From Steinernema hermaphroditum (lineage: Eukaryota; Nematoda; Chromadorea; Rhabditida; Steinernematidae), in contig CM059622.1 of NCBI GenBank assembly GCA_030435675.1, positions 2,294,001-2,358,000 of the forward strand: 64,000 nucleotides of DNA. The letters are read 5' to 3'. Numbering within the stretch: position 1 is the first letter of the stretch; every line of letters begins with the position of its first letter. The notes under the pieces are model-generated. The model was not told the DNA's origin. It made no database searches and saw nothing but the letters and a program-made list of their open reading frames with translations. Both the position numbers and the translations under genes were made by a program. Positions 1 to 10,359 of this stretch are shown here, piece after piece.

Positions 1-273
1 TTGCCGGTTTTATGCTTGCTCTCCCGAAAATCCCGACTGTTCTTGTAACAAGTCTGGCTTTACACAACTAAATATTAATAGGTTCTACTGTTTAGTAGAC
101 GGCGTAAAAGCGGTCTATCCGATTACTCCAGACGGGTTCTTAGGACCTAACATCGTCTACATGTCTTTGATTTCGATCAGCTTTTTTGCACGTGGTCCAT
201 ATGTGATGCGTTTTTTATGCCGTTTCCCATAAACAATGACAAATCAATGGCTAATTGTCAGGTGTAGACTGCA

Positions 274-3076
274 ATGGAGGTGGAGGATCCGGCGCTACTC
301 ATCGAGAATTTCAACGCCGCCGAATGTAGGTACCTCTGAGCTATCAACTAAAGTTGTAGAATATAAAGTCCTAAGATTACTTTTAGTTACGTTCACAGCA
401 CTTAGACAATCATTGATCTATTTTAAAAACAGAAATCCTTTCCAGACGTGAAAGATAAGTTGTCAGGAGTGCGCAATGGAGAAGAGGCGCGTCACCTCCA
501 GACGCTCCGAACATGGGCCAATTCTATTAAAACCTCCGCAGCCGAGGAGATGAAGGAGATGATCTTCGACAACTACAAGCAGTTTATTGAGTCGTCCAAA
601 GAAATTACTCGTAAGTGATTCTCTAGGGTGGGTAAGGCACTACGGTAGCTGATACATCTATAATCATATGAAGAAAGGAGAGACGGCAAAATCTCAGTGA
701 AAGACGACAAGTTGTGGTCGCAGACGTGATCTGTCTCTTTGTCTCGTGATCTGTCTCACAAAGGGCATGTATGGGTCTGCCCTCAACCTTCTGAGACGGT
801 CAATTTGAGTTAGACCTAACCTATAGATAGCCATAGAGAACTCCTTCTCAAGCACCTCATTCAGACCTGGAGCGTGAGATCTACCAACTCTCCTCGCTTC
901 TTGCTGACCAGAAGATGCTCATCGAGAATCTGAAGGAGATGTGTGGTGACGAGCGCACCTCCAACGCGAGCGTTCCACTCCAGGGCGGCCTCGCCAATTC
1001 GACGCCGATGCAGACGCTCCTCCAGAAGCTGGACGGAGTCGCCACCGTACTGAGCAGCCTCAAGGAGAGCGACCGTATCCTGCTACAGAACGAGATGGTC
1101 CAGCTGGACCCAGACTCCTTGCAGCCCCTCCACGCCGTCTACTTGGTGCTTCTGACGGACCGCGTTCTCATCGGATCGCCCGGGGCCGGCGGCTCCGGCT
1201 CGAGATTCAGATTCTCGCTCGAGTCGACACATCAGCTGAGCGGTTTCGCGGCGGTGAACGTGAAGGCGCGCGGCGGGGATGCGGACAACGTCCTCAAGCT
1301 GCTCATCTTCCCTGAGCAGCGCTACTTCCGATGCGATAACGCGAGAGTGAAGCGCGCGTGGCTCCACGGGGTGGAGCAGGCGAAGAAGGAGATGCTCAGA
1401 GAGGAATCGCTAGTTAGACAGCAGACCATCAGAGGTAGGGACATTAGGGAGGACGGCTATCCATCGCCCGCCTTTAGGAAAACGCCGATCTGTGGCCGAA
1501 TTCGCCAAATCGTTCAATGCGAACCGGGCAGGCCTGTCCCAAGCGATCTCCGAAGAGCCGAACCCCGAGGCGGAGGCAGAAGCCGCCTGGCTCCGGGAGC
1601 TCCCCAACGAACTGGAGGCGTGCATCGCGCAGAGGGACCTCGACCACGCCGTCGAGCTGATTCTCGAGTGGAAGAGCTGCCGCGAGGCCTGTTCGGATCC
1701 GACTGTCGCCTCGGCCCTGGAGACCTGCGAGCAGCGCGTCGTTTCGATGCTCTCCGACGAAGTCCGACGCCCGGGGGCGCTCCACGGAGGCCCGAAGGCC
1801 GTCCGCCGCGCCATCAATCAGCTCGCCAGTTTGGGACGTACCAGCCACGCCATAGACATGTACTTGAAGCGGCGCTCGGGGGCTATCCGCGCCAGCGCCA
1901 AAGAGCTGACGGTGAGCGAGGAGCCGCTCAGCTACGTGAAGCACGTGTCGAGGATCTTCGTCAAAGATATCTGCGATGTGGCCACAGAGCTGTCACAGGT
2001 AGGGGGAAATAATCCTTTTTTGTAATGCTCTACTTATGGAAAGTATTTTTCTAAGGGCCTAGAGTATATATCTTAAAAAAGGAGAGAGTTCAACAGAGCG
2101 TCCGTTTAAGCAGACCAAAACACGCTAGACGGGAGCTGCATTGTCGGAGTGTTTGTGTTCTGAAACGTAGACTGTTCGAGGATAGTTCGAACACGGTTGT
2201 TTCCAACACTTTAAATAGCGATTCATTTAGTCCTACCCAACCTACGCATGCCTTGTGCTCAACTGGTGCGTCTCGGAGCTCCGCTTCCTCCTCTCTCTCA
2301 TCAGAAGACACGCGATCGAAGCCGCCCCCACGACGTCCGTCCTCGCTCACACCTGGCGCATCCTGATGAGCGAGTGCTCGCAGCTGCAGGCGGCTGGTCT
2401 TGACCTCAATTTCGAAGTGCATCGACGCTTGGCGCCGGCGTTGAAAACGGCGCTCAACGCCAACTTCAACAACATCATCGAGTCTGTGCGTCTTCGGATA
2501 CAGGTGCGTTTATGACCGCTTTGGCCCCCTGATCTTCCGTTGCACAAAACAATCATAGAGACATTTCAGGAAGAACGCTGGAAGATGTACAACATGGAGA
2601 GTGAGTCGAACGTGAACCGATTCCTCGAGGAGATGGCCGATCTGAAGCTGCGCATCGACTGGGCGGTGTCGCCGACGCACCGTGCCTGCATCTGCATCAC
2701 ACAGAACGCGTGCCACTTCTCGCGCACGGCCCACTCTCTGGCGCGCGACCTGGGCCTCCTCAAGTCGTCGCATCTGAAAGCCCTCTGCGATGCCTTCATG
2801 ATCACCCTCTGGTCCGAATACCTGGCGCACCTCTGCGCCGCGCCCCCCTCCGACATCCACTCCCTCACGTGCCAGTTCGTCATCGGCCAGGTGCTGCCAC
2901 TGTGCCAGCACGCCTACGATCCGCTCATGACGGCCGCCCAGGAGATCCTCCCGACGCTACTGGAGGCTCAGTTTCCGCAGCTTCTGCAGTTCGCTGACGA
3001 TGAGCTCGCCGGCACGGCGAAGAAGACGATGACGATCGACTTCGAGGAGGAGGACGACAGCGTCGCCCATATCTGA
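274..3076 (+). CDS. exoc-8: Exocyst complex component 8 (Exo84)
   Basis: Subunit of the octameric exocyst that tethers secretory vesicles to the plasma membrane. Six exons keep frame: 274-325, 446-610, 865-1434, 1478-1998, 2231-2503, 2570-3076 (695 aa). Exons 1-3 give the N-terminal region (AECs such as YVKDKL and HLEREIYQLSSLL) typical of Exo84. Residues about 145-250 (exon 3) form the PH domain, starting near RILLQNEMVQLD and ending near RAWLHGVEQAK; in the family this domain binds RalA and phosphoinositides. Exons 4-6 encode the helical CATCHR-like rod. The ATG was chosen because it gives an ENFNAAEY start after splicing at a GTAGGT donor. An AATAAA lies at 3126-3131, 50 bp after the stop. 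Family assignment is by recognition of conserved blocks; exon 5 is bounded less certainly than the others. Confidence 0.88.
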
Positions 3077-3553
3077 AGCCTCTTTCGAGGATTGTAAATG
3101 TTTGTATATTCAGAGCTTTTCGACTAATAAATCTGTGAGGATGAAGCTCACTCCGAACAGCATACAGTATGCTTTTATGGAGTGAGAGGAATGGATCAGA
3201 TGGCATTTTATTGAATGTACAATAGAGGGTTGGATTCTAAATTCGAGTTTCGGTCAAGAACCATGACCGAAATTTCACAGGATCGTGACTCACGTCAAAA
3301 CTCAGAATAGAACAGAGCACAAGTACATAAATACAAGAGCGTGGCTCATGATCCTGTGTATGGAGATGAACCACGGCTTGGCGGTTCCCACAACGAAAAT
3401 TTTGCGATCCATAGTGTTCCGTAGTGGGATTATGCATGATCTCTTTTGGCTGTTTTGTTTGCAAACTTTTGGATCATACGCAACGCGTTGCTGTGTAGTC
3501 GCGGTGTATATATCTTATTCTGCCGATATTCGCGTATTTTCCTGTGCTTCAGA

Positions 3554-3948
3554 ATGCTTGTACGTATCATCAGTCGCCAACCTGCTCTGCGCCGGTTCTT
3601 CTCTGCGGCGCCTCCTAGCAGCTCGGGCATCGAACACGCCATCGAGTTCAAGAAAACCGGCGCGAACCACAAGCAGGACATCAAAAATTATAAGTGCTCG
3701 GAGTATCTCCATTTCGGCACTTATTCTTACTACGATCCCGAGGTTTCTCGCCATTTCTACCATTTATTATACCGTGTTTGCATTTGCAGATGACCATGCT
3801 GAAGAGCCGTGTTGCCCAACCGACTCCAAAGAAACACGATGTCGTGCCTTCCGTCAAAGCGCAGAACGTCGGGCCTGCCGTCAAAGCGCAGAACGTCGAG
3901 CCTGCCGTCAAAGCGCAGAAGAGCAAGTCAAGAGCAAAGCGCAAGTAA
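3554..3948 (+). CDS. NDUFV3-like mitochondrial complex I subunit
   Basis: Likely the small flavoprotein-module accessory subunit of NADH:ubiquinone oxidoreductase in the mitochondrial matrix arm. Exons 3554-3742 and 3790-3948 join in phase 0 (115 aa). The N-terminus is basic and Arg-rich (LVRIISRQPALRRFFSAAP), a plausible matrix-targeting peptide. The core around residues 40-75 (YKCSEYLHFGTYSYYDPE then MLKSRVAQPTP) matches the conserved NDUFV3 pattern of an aromatic block, YD-E and a basic QP tail. The C-terminus holds three near-identical nine-residue units (PAVKAQNVE type), so the gene carries a 27-bp coding tandem repeat at about 3849-3925. The ATG follows a TGCTTCAG acceptor by one base, suggesting trans-splicing. 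EXOC8 ends 478 bp upstream. Confidence 0.72.
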
Positions 3949-4653
3949 ATCGTTTATATGCCACGTCGGTGAATGTAGGATTTAGCCAGTAAATCGTTTG
4001 ACTTCCTTTTACTCCAGGCAGCACCTGAAGTTGATTGCACTCTTGTTTCTGAAGTTGATTGCATTGCATTGGTTTGGTTTGGGCTGGAGGAACGTTGCTA
4101 CGATGTAACCGTTGAAAGACTTGGAATGATTGGCAGCTTCCAGATGTTCTTATAACTTATTTTTCGTCTATTTCCCGGATCAGCTTGCCGGGAAATTTCC
4201 ACAGAGCCCCCCCCCCCCCAAGGCGAAAGCATCTCCTTCGCCACTGTCCGCTTTTCTAGCGTACTGTCGTTGCCCTACAACTGACAATGGGGTATCCACA
4301 GAGCTTCTTCCCCCAGGTCTTGCTACCACCACACGCAGGCGATTCGACAGACGCTCAATGATCGCATCTTCAGGTGCATGCCCTCGGATAGAACCTCCTG
4401 GCACTCCCCACAGTGATCTTGTTGCACGCCGTGAGAGAAGTGAATTTGGGTTGGAGAGGAGCGACATCGAGATAGGAGTTTGACTTAGCATTGGCTCCCG
4501 CAACGATTACTAATCGACAGCAACAAGTGGCATCAGAGATTTGCACAGCGCAAATTTAGCAGTTTCCCTGTTTGAGGTGATTTTCGTTCGAGTCGCTCAG
4601 CTTTCATTGTTGTGATGTGAGCCTAATGGAAGTAAATGTTTCAGGTGGTGAAA
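3949..4653. other. Intergenic, no gene recognised
   Basis: About 700 bp between the NDUFV3-like gene and ATP synthase gamma. It contains an 11-base C homopolymer near 4208-4218 and open frames on both strands at 4130-4503, neither with recognisable domains nor splice-compatible neighbours. The 3' end is the presumed ATP synthase promoter and SL acceptor (TGTTTCAG ending at 4644). Confidence 0.5.
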
Positions 4654-5634
4654 ATGATCCTATCATCGGCTGCCGGACGGGCGTGCATGGCCAACGTATC
4701 TCAGCAGCGAGGAATGGCCACCTTGAAGGACATCTCTATTCGCCTGAAGTCCGTTAAGAACATCCAGAAGATCACGAAGTCCATGAAGATGGTTGCCGCC
4801 GCCAAGTACGCCAAGGCTGAGCGCGAACTGAAGGGCGCCCGCGCTTACGGAGAGGGAGCGCAGGCCTTCTACGATAACATTAACGAAGCTGCCGTGGAGG
4901 GACAACAGGCGGCTAAGAAGAAGCTCCTCGTTCTCATGACCAGCGATCGTGGATTGTGCGGAGCCGTTCACAGCGCCATTGCCAAAGTACGCAGACTCAC
5001 GTACCGACGATTTCTACTTCGCTCTCTTGCAGGAAGCTAAGAACATCCTAAGAACGAAAACTCCCGAAACCGAATACAAGCTTGTCATCATTGGCGACAA
5101 GGCGAAGGCTGCCATGGGCCGCATCTACGGCGAGGATATCCTTTTCTCCGTCAACGAGATTGGACGTCAGCCTCCCACCTTCGAAGATGCCTCTGTTGCT
5201 GCTGAGGCCATCCTCACCTCTGGCTACGAATTTGATGAGGTTGGTTAGATCAACTTGCGCGATCTGATCTTTGCCGTGTTTTGTAGGGTCAAATTTTGTA
5301 CAACCGTTTCAAGTCTGTCGTCTCGTACGAAACCAAGAAGATGCCCATCCTCCCGCTAGAAGCTGTCAAGTCCAAGGACAAGCTGAGCACCTACGATTCC
5401 ATTGACGATGATGTCCTGAAGAGTTACACCGAGTATTCGCTTGCCCAGCTGATCTACTACGCTATGAAGGAGTGCGCTACCAGCGAACAGTCTTCTCGCA
5501 TGACTGCTATGGACGGAGCCAGCAAGAACGCCGGTGAGATGATCGACAAGCTCACACTGCAGTTCAACCGTACGCGTCAAGCCGTCATCACGCGAGAACT
5601 CATTGAAATCATTTCTGGCGCCGCCTGTGTTTAA
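4654..5634 (+). CDS. ATP synthase F1 subunit gamma, mitochondrial
   Basis: Central rotor shaft of the mitochondrial F1Fo ATP synthase. Exons 4654-4986, 5033-5239 and 5287-5634 join in frame (295 aa, the normal length). After a short presequence ([20 protein letters not shown]) come the diagnostic N-terminal helix ([20 protein letters not shown], then [14 protein letters not shown]), the TSDRGLCG block, and the C-terminal helix ending [18 protein letters not shown]. The ATG at 4654 is preferred to 4636 because a TGTTTCAG acceptor lies between them. Introns are 46 and 47 bp. All hallmark blocks are intact. Confidence 0.95.
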
Positions 5635-5812
5635 GTGCGCTGTGACAGTTAGTTTGCTCTTTTCTGTTTCGTATAGATTTCTTATAAAGTATAGAATTGG
5701 ATCGGCGATTGGATTTTGATTGTTTTTGTACAGTTAGATCGGCGGGATAGTGGAATTATCGTCGATATTTGGAGAAGTTGAGACCTCACTGATGATCCTG
5801 TCGATAGAGCGG

Positions 5813-5912
5813 CTACTTTGTAGCTTGGAAGAGTTGGGCCATTTTCACTTCACCATTTTCACGCTACTTTGTAGCTTGGAGGAGTTGGACCATTTTCACT
5901 CACTTCTTATGA
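5813..5912. repeat. Two-copy direct repeat, about 50 bp unit
   Basis: The string beginning GCTACTTTGTAGCTTGGA and running through CATTTTCACTTCA occurs twice, near 5813 and near 5867, between ATP synthase gamma and the Elongin-A-like gene. It may be a local duplication in the promoter; no function is evident. Confidence 0.6.
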
Positions 5913-5976
5913 AGTGATGCCTTATAAGACCATTACTAGGTACTGAAGAACAAACAAAATCGTCCAACAAAGCAAC

Positions 5977-6582
5977 ATGAAAGCTCAACTGCAAGCTACT
6001 ATTAAAGAAGAGCTTGATGAGTTCCTCAACAGTAAGTTAATCGAAGAACAGGAGCGAGAGTCGGTTCTGGCAGAGGTAGAGGAGATCTACAATCCCGCTG
6101 CCGGGAGGAAGCTGACACGACCTGCCTGCCCGCCTAGAATGGCGCAAACATTCGACTTCTCCGCTGCTTTCTCTGGAAAGTTCGAAGGCCTGAGGCGAAC
6201 TCTGAAGAAAGCATCGGTAGTGGAACTGAGGGCCTTTGAGAAGGCGAATCCCTCGATGACGGTCAAGACAGAGATCTTCTGGAAGGTCTTCTGCACGAAG
6301 AAGGCCACCGCAGAAGAGGGGGAGACCTGGAGGGACGCTTTCCAAAGAGCCGAGAGCGAATCGAAAGACCGCCTCAAGGCGATTACCGCGAGGCACAAGC
6401 TCGGTGAGAAGAGGAAAACGGAGGTATCCAAGAAGACTGCCCCGATACAGGACCTCCCGACAAAGTCGACGTTCCTTCCGGTGGCAGTTCCAGTGACCAT
6501 CGTGGCACCTCACAAGCAAAAGAAGAGGGCTCCGAAGAGGCGTCAGGAGTCGGGCGGACCGGTTATCACGTTCTTCCGGTGA
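5977..6582 (+). CDS. Elongin-A-like protein (F-box-like domain)
   Basis: Single-exon gene, 201 aa. Residues about 60-145 resemble the Elongin A domain: a short hydrophobic F-box/BC-box-like stretch (VELRAFEKANPS), then WKVFCTKKA, ETWRDAFQRAE and SKDRLKAITAR, the same order as LWKVHC, SWRELY and REERLK in animal Elongin A. That protein joins Elongin B/C to aid RNA polymerase II elongation and acts as a Cullin substrate adaptor. The TFIIS-N domain of long vertebrate Elongin A is absent. The C-terminus is strongly basic (PHKQKKRAPKRRQ), a likely nuclear localisation signal. No introns are seen, unlike most neighbours. Assignment rests on motif order, so it is moderate. Confidence 0.6.
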   Translation: MKAQLQATIKEELDEFLNSKLIEEQERESVLAEVEEIYNPAAGRKLTRPACPPRMAQTFDFSAAFSGKFEGLRRTLKKASVVELRAFEKANPSMTVKTEIFWKVFCTKKATAEEGETWRDAFQRAESESKDRLKAITARHKLGEKRKTEVSKKTAPIQDLPTKSTFLPVAVPVTIVAPHKQKKRAPKRRQESGGPVITFFR

Positions 6583-6902
6583 CTCTAGAACAGCTTGACT
6601 CTTTGGGCAGGGGTAGAATATGTGCGCTTCTTTGAAGTTCGCGAGAAGGAAATCCTTACTTAATGAATATCCTCGATCGACGGGAGATGGCTTGGAAAAG
6701 GCCCATCGTAGTGATCCTGCAGATCTCTGTGACCAGACCACAGGGCAAAAGTGGCTCCAGAGCGACTGTGCCCAACCCTTCAAGCGAGTGCTCGGACGAA
6801 CCTTTACTTACGCATAGCGTGATGAATATACAATACTCCACATTCGGTGATGATATAGCATAGTGTTAGAATAATAAGATAGCATCTATAACGTGAAAAA
6901 TG
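6583..6902. other. Convergent intergenic region
   Basis: Space between the 3' ends of the Elongin-A-like gene (+) and MFF (-). Short frames are present but none is convincing. It presumably holds both 3' UTRs. Confidence 0.5.
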
Positions 6903-7474
6903 TCAATTGAATCTCTTTCTGAAGATTAGTGTGCCGACGAATCCACCTACAGCCAGCAGCATGGTGAAGACAAAGCGATATTCGCGATTCTTGCGGCGCT
7001 CGTTCTCGTCTTCGAGCTGCTAAATGCGCGTAGAGAGAAGTCCAAGTTGGTGTCGCATCATCATCATATCGCGCAGTGGATTCTCATCGATGATCAAGGA
7101 GCCGGCGCTCCTTCTCTGGATCGCTCGTGGCGTTTCTACCACATCGATATAGCGAACGACTTCTGGATAGTGGTTCAGCGTTAAATGTGACGGCGGTTCT
7201 GCGAGACTGTCCTGAAAAAGTATCAATATCACCATGAAAAGCACCACAGGCGACATACAAGGTTAATTCCGTCGGACATATGATTTAACAGTACATCTTG
7301 TGGTTGTCCTTCGAGCCCCAGGTGAGCATCTCCTCCAGCGACTAGTATCTTCTCGGGCACCTTCATCATTTCTTCTACTGTGACAGCGTTCCCACCATCC
7401 ATCTTGCCTGGACTACTGAATCCCCCGTTGTTTCGCGAGTCGCCTGGAATGAAGATGTGCTCCGGGACGTGCAT
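6903..7474 (-). CDS. Mitochondrial fission factor (MFF) with in-frame UAG
   Basis: Tail-anchored receptor that recruits the dynamin Drp1 to mitochondria and peroxisomes. Exons 7474-7259 and 7211-6903 (minus strand, 47-bp intron) join in phase 0. The two MFF signature repeats are present (RMHVPEHIFIP near the start, MKVPEKILVAGGD about 35 residues later), then a linker, the coiled coil (SLIIDENPLRD...LGLLSTRI-x-QLEDENERRKNRE) and a C-terminal membrane anchor (FTMLLAVGGFVGTLIF, then RKRFN). The position x is TAG at 7020-7022. Frame and heptad spacing continue exactly through it, and the anchor is only encoded beyond it. The start is placed at the first Met after a TTTTACAG acceptor (exon edge 7487); an upstream exon cannot be excluded. 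Lies 163 bp after RRP8 on the same strand, consistent with operon position. Confidence 0.82.
7020..7022 (-). other. In-frame UAG inside the MFF coiled coil
   Basis: Codon order is CGC ATT TAG CAG CTC GAA GAC. No GT occurs between this codon and position 7080, so no short intron removes it. In human MFF the aligned residue is Gln, one substitution from UAG. The 3' context CAG CTC partly resembles the CAR-YYA leaky-stop context (the last base differs). Confidence 0.85.
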
Positions 7475-7650
7475 ACGTATGGCGGCTCTGTAAAACAACT
7501 TTTGATAATAAGCAACACGATCACAAATGACGTATAAATCGCAAGCACGAAAGCGGTGAATTAATGGAGGAAGCATATGAAATAACACTAGTTTATAACA
7601 GGGGATAACAATGTAATAGACAACAACAGAGTGGAGTAACAACAACGACT

Positions 7651-8643
7651 TTAGCGTTTCTTGTACAGACACGGCTTCAACGTAAGACCATTAGGACGCT
7701 TATGCTCGATTTTTCCCGCTTTCTTGAACTGGAAGACTACAAAGTAATCTTGCATGGTCTTCTGTAAAGCACAATGACAATTACTTATAGGAACATGACT
7801 GCACTCACAGATGTTTTGAATTCGAATCCCATACGGCATACGCCGCGCATGAAGGCTCTGACATTCTTAAAGCGACTGGTAACTTCAGCGATCCGTAATT
7901 CTCCTCTAAACACTGGAACTATTAGAAAAGATCACTGCGTATATGAAAGAGCAGGAGACGGTGACGGTCAAGCGTTCCGCCATAGTGTTAGCATGACTAC
8001 AATTCGTACCACTGCGCTCAGAGGAAGACTACCTATATACGTAGAAACTATGCTTACCCCATTTTCAGTAATCGGTGAGCCTCGCTAAGATACTCGTTGA
8101 TGTTGGTGCCCATCAAGGAAAGGCAGAAAACGACGACATCGCAAGAGTTGTTCTCGAGTGGGACATTGGACATCTCGCAGGCGACAACACAAGGTTTCTT
8201 CGCGACCAGATCGAATGAGTGAACAGTATTCCGAGTTCCCAAGCATTCAGCGATCTTGGCGTCTCCACATCCCATGTCCGCAATGACTAATCCAGTTTTT
8301 GAACGTAACTGCTGAATAATTACATTGACTGGGTTCAGCGGCCATTTCTTCGCCTGAAATATTGGTTGTAGGGAATAGCAGCTGGAAATAAGATCACCTG
8401 GTCCCTGTAGCCAGCATGATAGTGATAGAAAGCTTCGAGCTTCAGAAACTTCTTTTTCTTTCCCTTGTTTTTCTTTTTCTTTGGCTTGTCGTCTTCAACG
8501 GCCAATGATTGAGCAAATTTCTCCACCTTCTTAGCTGCTGACTGAAGCTCCTTTCTTTTCTTCAGTCTCGCCAAGTTCCGCAACTTGCGCTTCTCTTTCC
8601 TTCCCTGTACTTCGCTTTCAGCCTTCCCCAGCTTACGTACCAT
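7651..8643 (-). CDS. rrp-8: Ribosomal RNA-processing protein 8 (rRNA m1A methyltransferase)
   Basis: Nucleolar SAM-dependent methyltransferase making m1A in 25S/28S rRNA. Four exons on the minus strand, 8643-8398, 8353-8058, 7905-7809 and 7761-7651, join in frame (249 aa). A short Lys-rich N-terminus (KPKKKKNKGKKKK) replaces the long tail of vertebrate proteins. Family blocks follow in order: FYHYHAGYRDQ, KKWPLNPVNVII, the SAM loop ADMGCGDAKIAE, VHSFDLVAKKP, VPLENNSCDVVVFCLSLMGT, RIAEVTSRF and the terminal GLTLKPCLYKKR. The ATG directly follows a TTGTTTAG acceptor, so the mRNA is probably trans-spliced. It sits 160 bp after the NOG1 pseudogene and 163 bp before MFF. Confidence 0.92.
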
Positions 8644-8804
8644 TCTAAACAAATCGCGTCAACAATAAACACTCCGCTTCCCAGCGATAAACAAAACGGA
8701 GATACCGCTTTGTGAACAGAACGTTTTTCAATGTATTCGCAAACAATAACGGGATTTATTCAGCAAGAACAAATAACAACGTGTATTCATAACAACAAAA
8801 AACT

Positions 8805-9822
8805 TTAACATCTGTCGGTCTTTCCCATTCCCCGTTTTCCAGCGAATAAATGCTTCGGTCGCTTGATGGAGATGTGACGATCATCTTCACCCTTACGACC
8901 GTCTTGGTTCTGGGGTCTCTGAGCCTTCCTGCGGACCTTAGAGGTTTTGTCGTAGGTCTAAATTAATCGTGTTATTAACATCGGTATTCATTGTAAAATA
9001 CCTCAAGATCAGGAACACCCTGGATGTCGCGAGGAGCTGGCTGTCCAACGGCCGACAGCGAAGGCTCCTTGCCGATACGCATCTTCTTCGTTGAAGGTTG
9101 TTTGATCTGTGCATCTCCGAAGTGCTTCATGTCGTTCTGGTTGATGTCACCACCAAGAGCTCCGAATTGTTTCTCCATCGTTTCCATGGTGCGTTCACGT
9201 TTGCGACCAATCAAACGCGACTGACGTGGCTTGTTAGTACCTCTGATTAGCTCGTGTTTCTTCTTGAATTCCAGTTCCTTTTCTTCAATGAGCTTGGCGT
9301 CTGCCAACAGTTGCTTGGTATCTTCATCGTCAGATTCAACATCCGAATCGTAGACGCCAGCCTCAGAACGTACACGCTTCTCCTTCTTGAGAGTACGGAA
9401 TTTCTAAACGGCAAGAAAGTAATCAAGTGGTCCATTACTCAGCAATTGGAATACCTCAACGACATCATTACCAATGAAATCAGCATATTGTGTCCTTCCC
9501 AAATTTCGGGGACAATGTCCTACTTCTCTTACGGGTTCTTTAGCAGAAAATGCTTCTTGAGATCGATAATGTAATCATCACCAAGTTCCTTCTCAAGATC
9601 ACGCTCCAATTTGCGCGTTTTCTCATCACGCATAGAGCCGTCGATTTCAACAACCATACGGTTCTTCTTGGCAGAAACAGCAGTAGGAATAAATGGAGCA
9701 CGGACTTTTTCATCGCGAGGTTGCGGATAGGCAACGAAGACACGATTAAGCACACCGTCACCAGTGACTTTCTTTGAATGAAGTTTGGTTACAACTCTCT
9801 GAGCCAAGAATGCGTCACAAGT
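8805..9822 (-). pseudogene. NOG1/GTPBP4 remnant: GTPase domain missing, two stops, frameshift
   Basis: The C-terminal half of nucleolar GTP-binding protein 1, a 60S assembly GTPase, is recognisable from 9822 downward: TCDAFLAQRVVTKLHSKK, YPQPRDEKVRAPFIP, LERDLEKELGDDYIIDLKK, YDSDVESDDED, RQSRLIGRKRERTMETMEKQ and the terminal [16 protein letters not shown]. Near 9510-9531 the conserved stretch reads KNP*EK*DIV then PEIWEGHN, where both stars are in-frame stops (TAA, TAG). One base is then missing before ADFIGND. No G1-G4 GTPase motifs occur in the 1.2 kb upstream. Later exons (about 9404-9001 and 8959-8805) look intact. An active gene would have to skip the damaged part and would still lack the GTPase. 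Confidence 0.85.
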
Positions 9823-9997
9823 CTAAAGCAGACGAAACAATTTTTTTCGTTCCGAAGCGCTTCGCACTTCTACACGAAAAAGTACATTTCATCTTCGCGT
9901 AGAAGACCACTAAACCTCCCTAATCTAACGTAAACCCCAAAGATACCGCCTCTTGTAACAATAGGGATGCTTTATGCAGTTCAAGAGGCAAGATGTA

Positions 9998-10108
9998 ATG
10001 TAATCATCACCAAGTTCCTTCTCAAGATCACGCTCCAATTTGCGCGTTTTCTCATCACGCATAGAGCCGTCGATTTCAACAACCATACGGTTCTTCTTTG
10101 GCAGAAAC
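9998..10108 (-). pseudogene. Duplicated NOG1 exon fragment
   Basis: A near-identical second copy of about 110 bp of the NOG1 remnant (compare 9570-9681), encoding KNRMVVEIDGSMRDEKTRKL and the following ERDLEKELGDDYI. It abuts the palindrome at 10108, so the duplication and the palindrome probably arose in one rearrangement. Confidence 0.8.
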
Positions 10109-10359
10109 CCGAAACGATTAATGTCTAGAACCGTACGATATCTCTCCCTTTTGGGATGCAAGATGCAGAGGTAAGAGGCAAGATACTGTGGGTATCGAAA
10201 CGAAGTTTGGTTTCGAAACGAAGTTTCGATACCCACAGTATCTTGAAGTTTGGTTTCGAAACGAAGTTTCGATACCCACAGTATCTTGCCTCTTACCTCT
10301 GCATCTTGCATCCCAAAAGGGAGAGATATCGTACGGTTCTAGACATTAATCGTTTCGGG
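10108..10359. repeat. Perfect palindrome, 94-bp arms, 64-bp spacer
   Basis: Positions 10108-10201 and 10266-10359 are exact reverse complements by base-by-base reading. The spacer contains partial repeats of the inner arm. No transposon ends or transposase were recognised. The structure lies where the 5' half of NOG1 should be. Confidence 0.9.
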
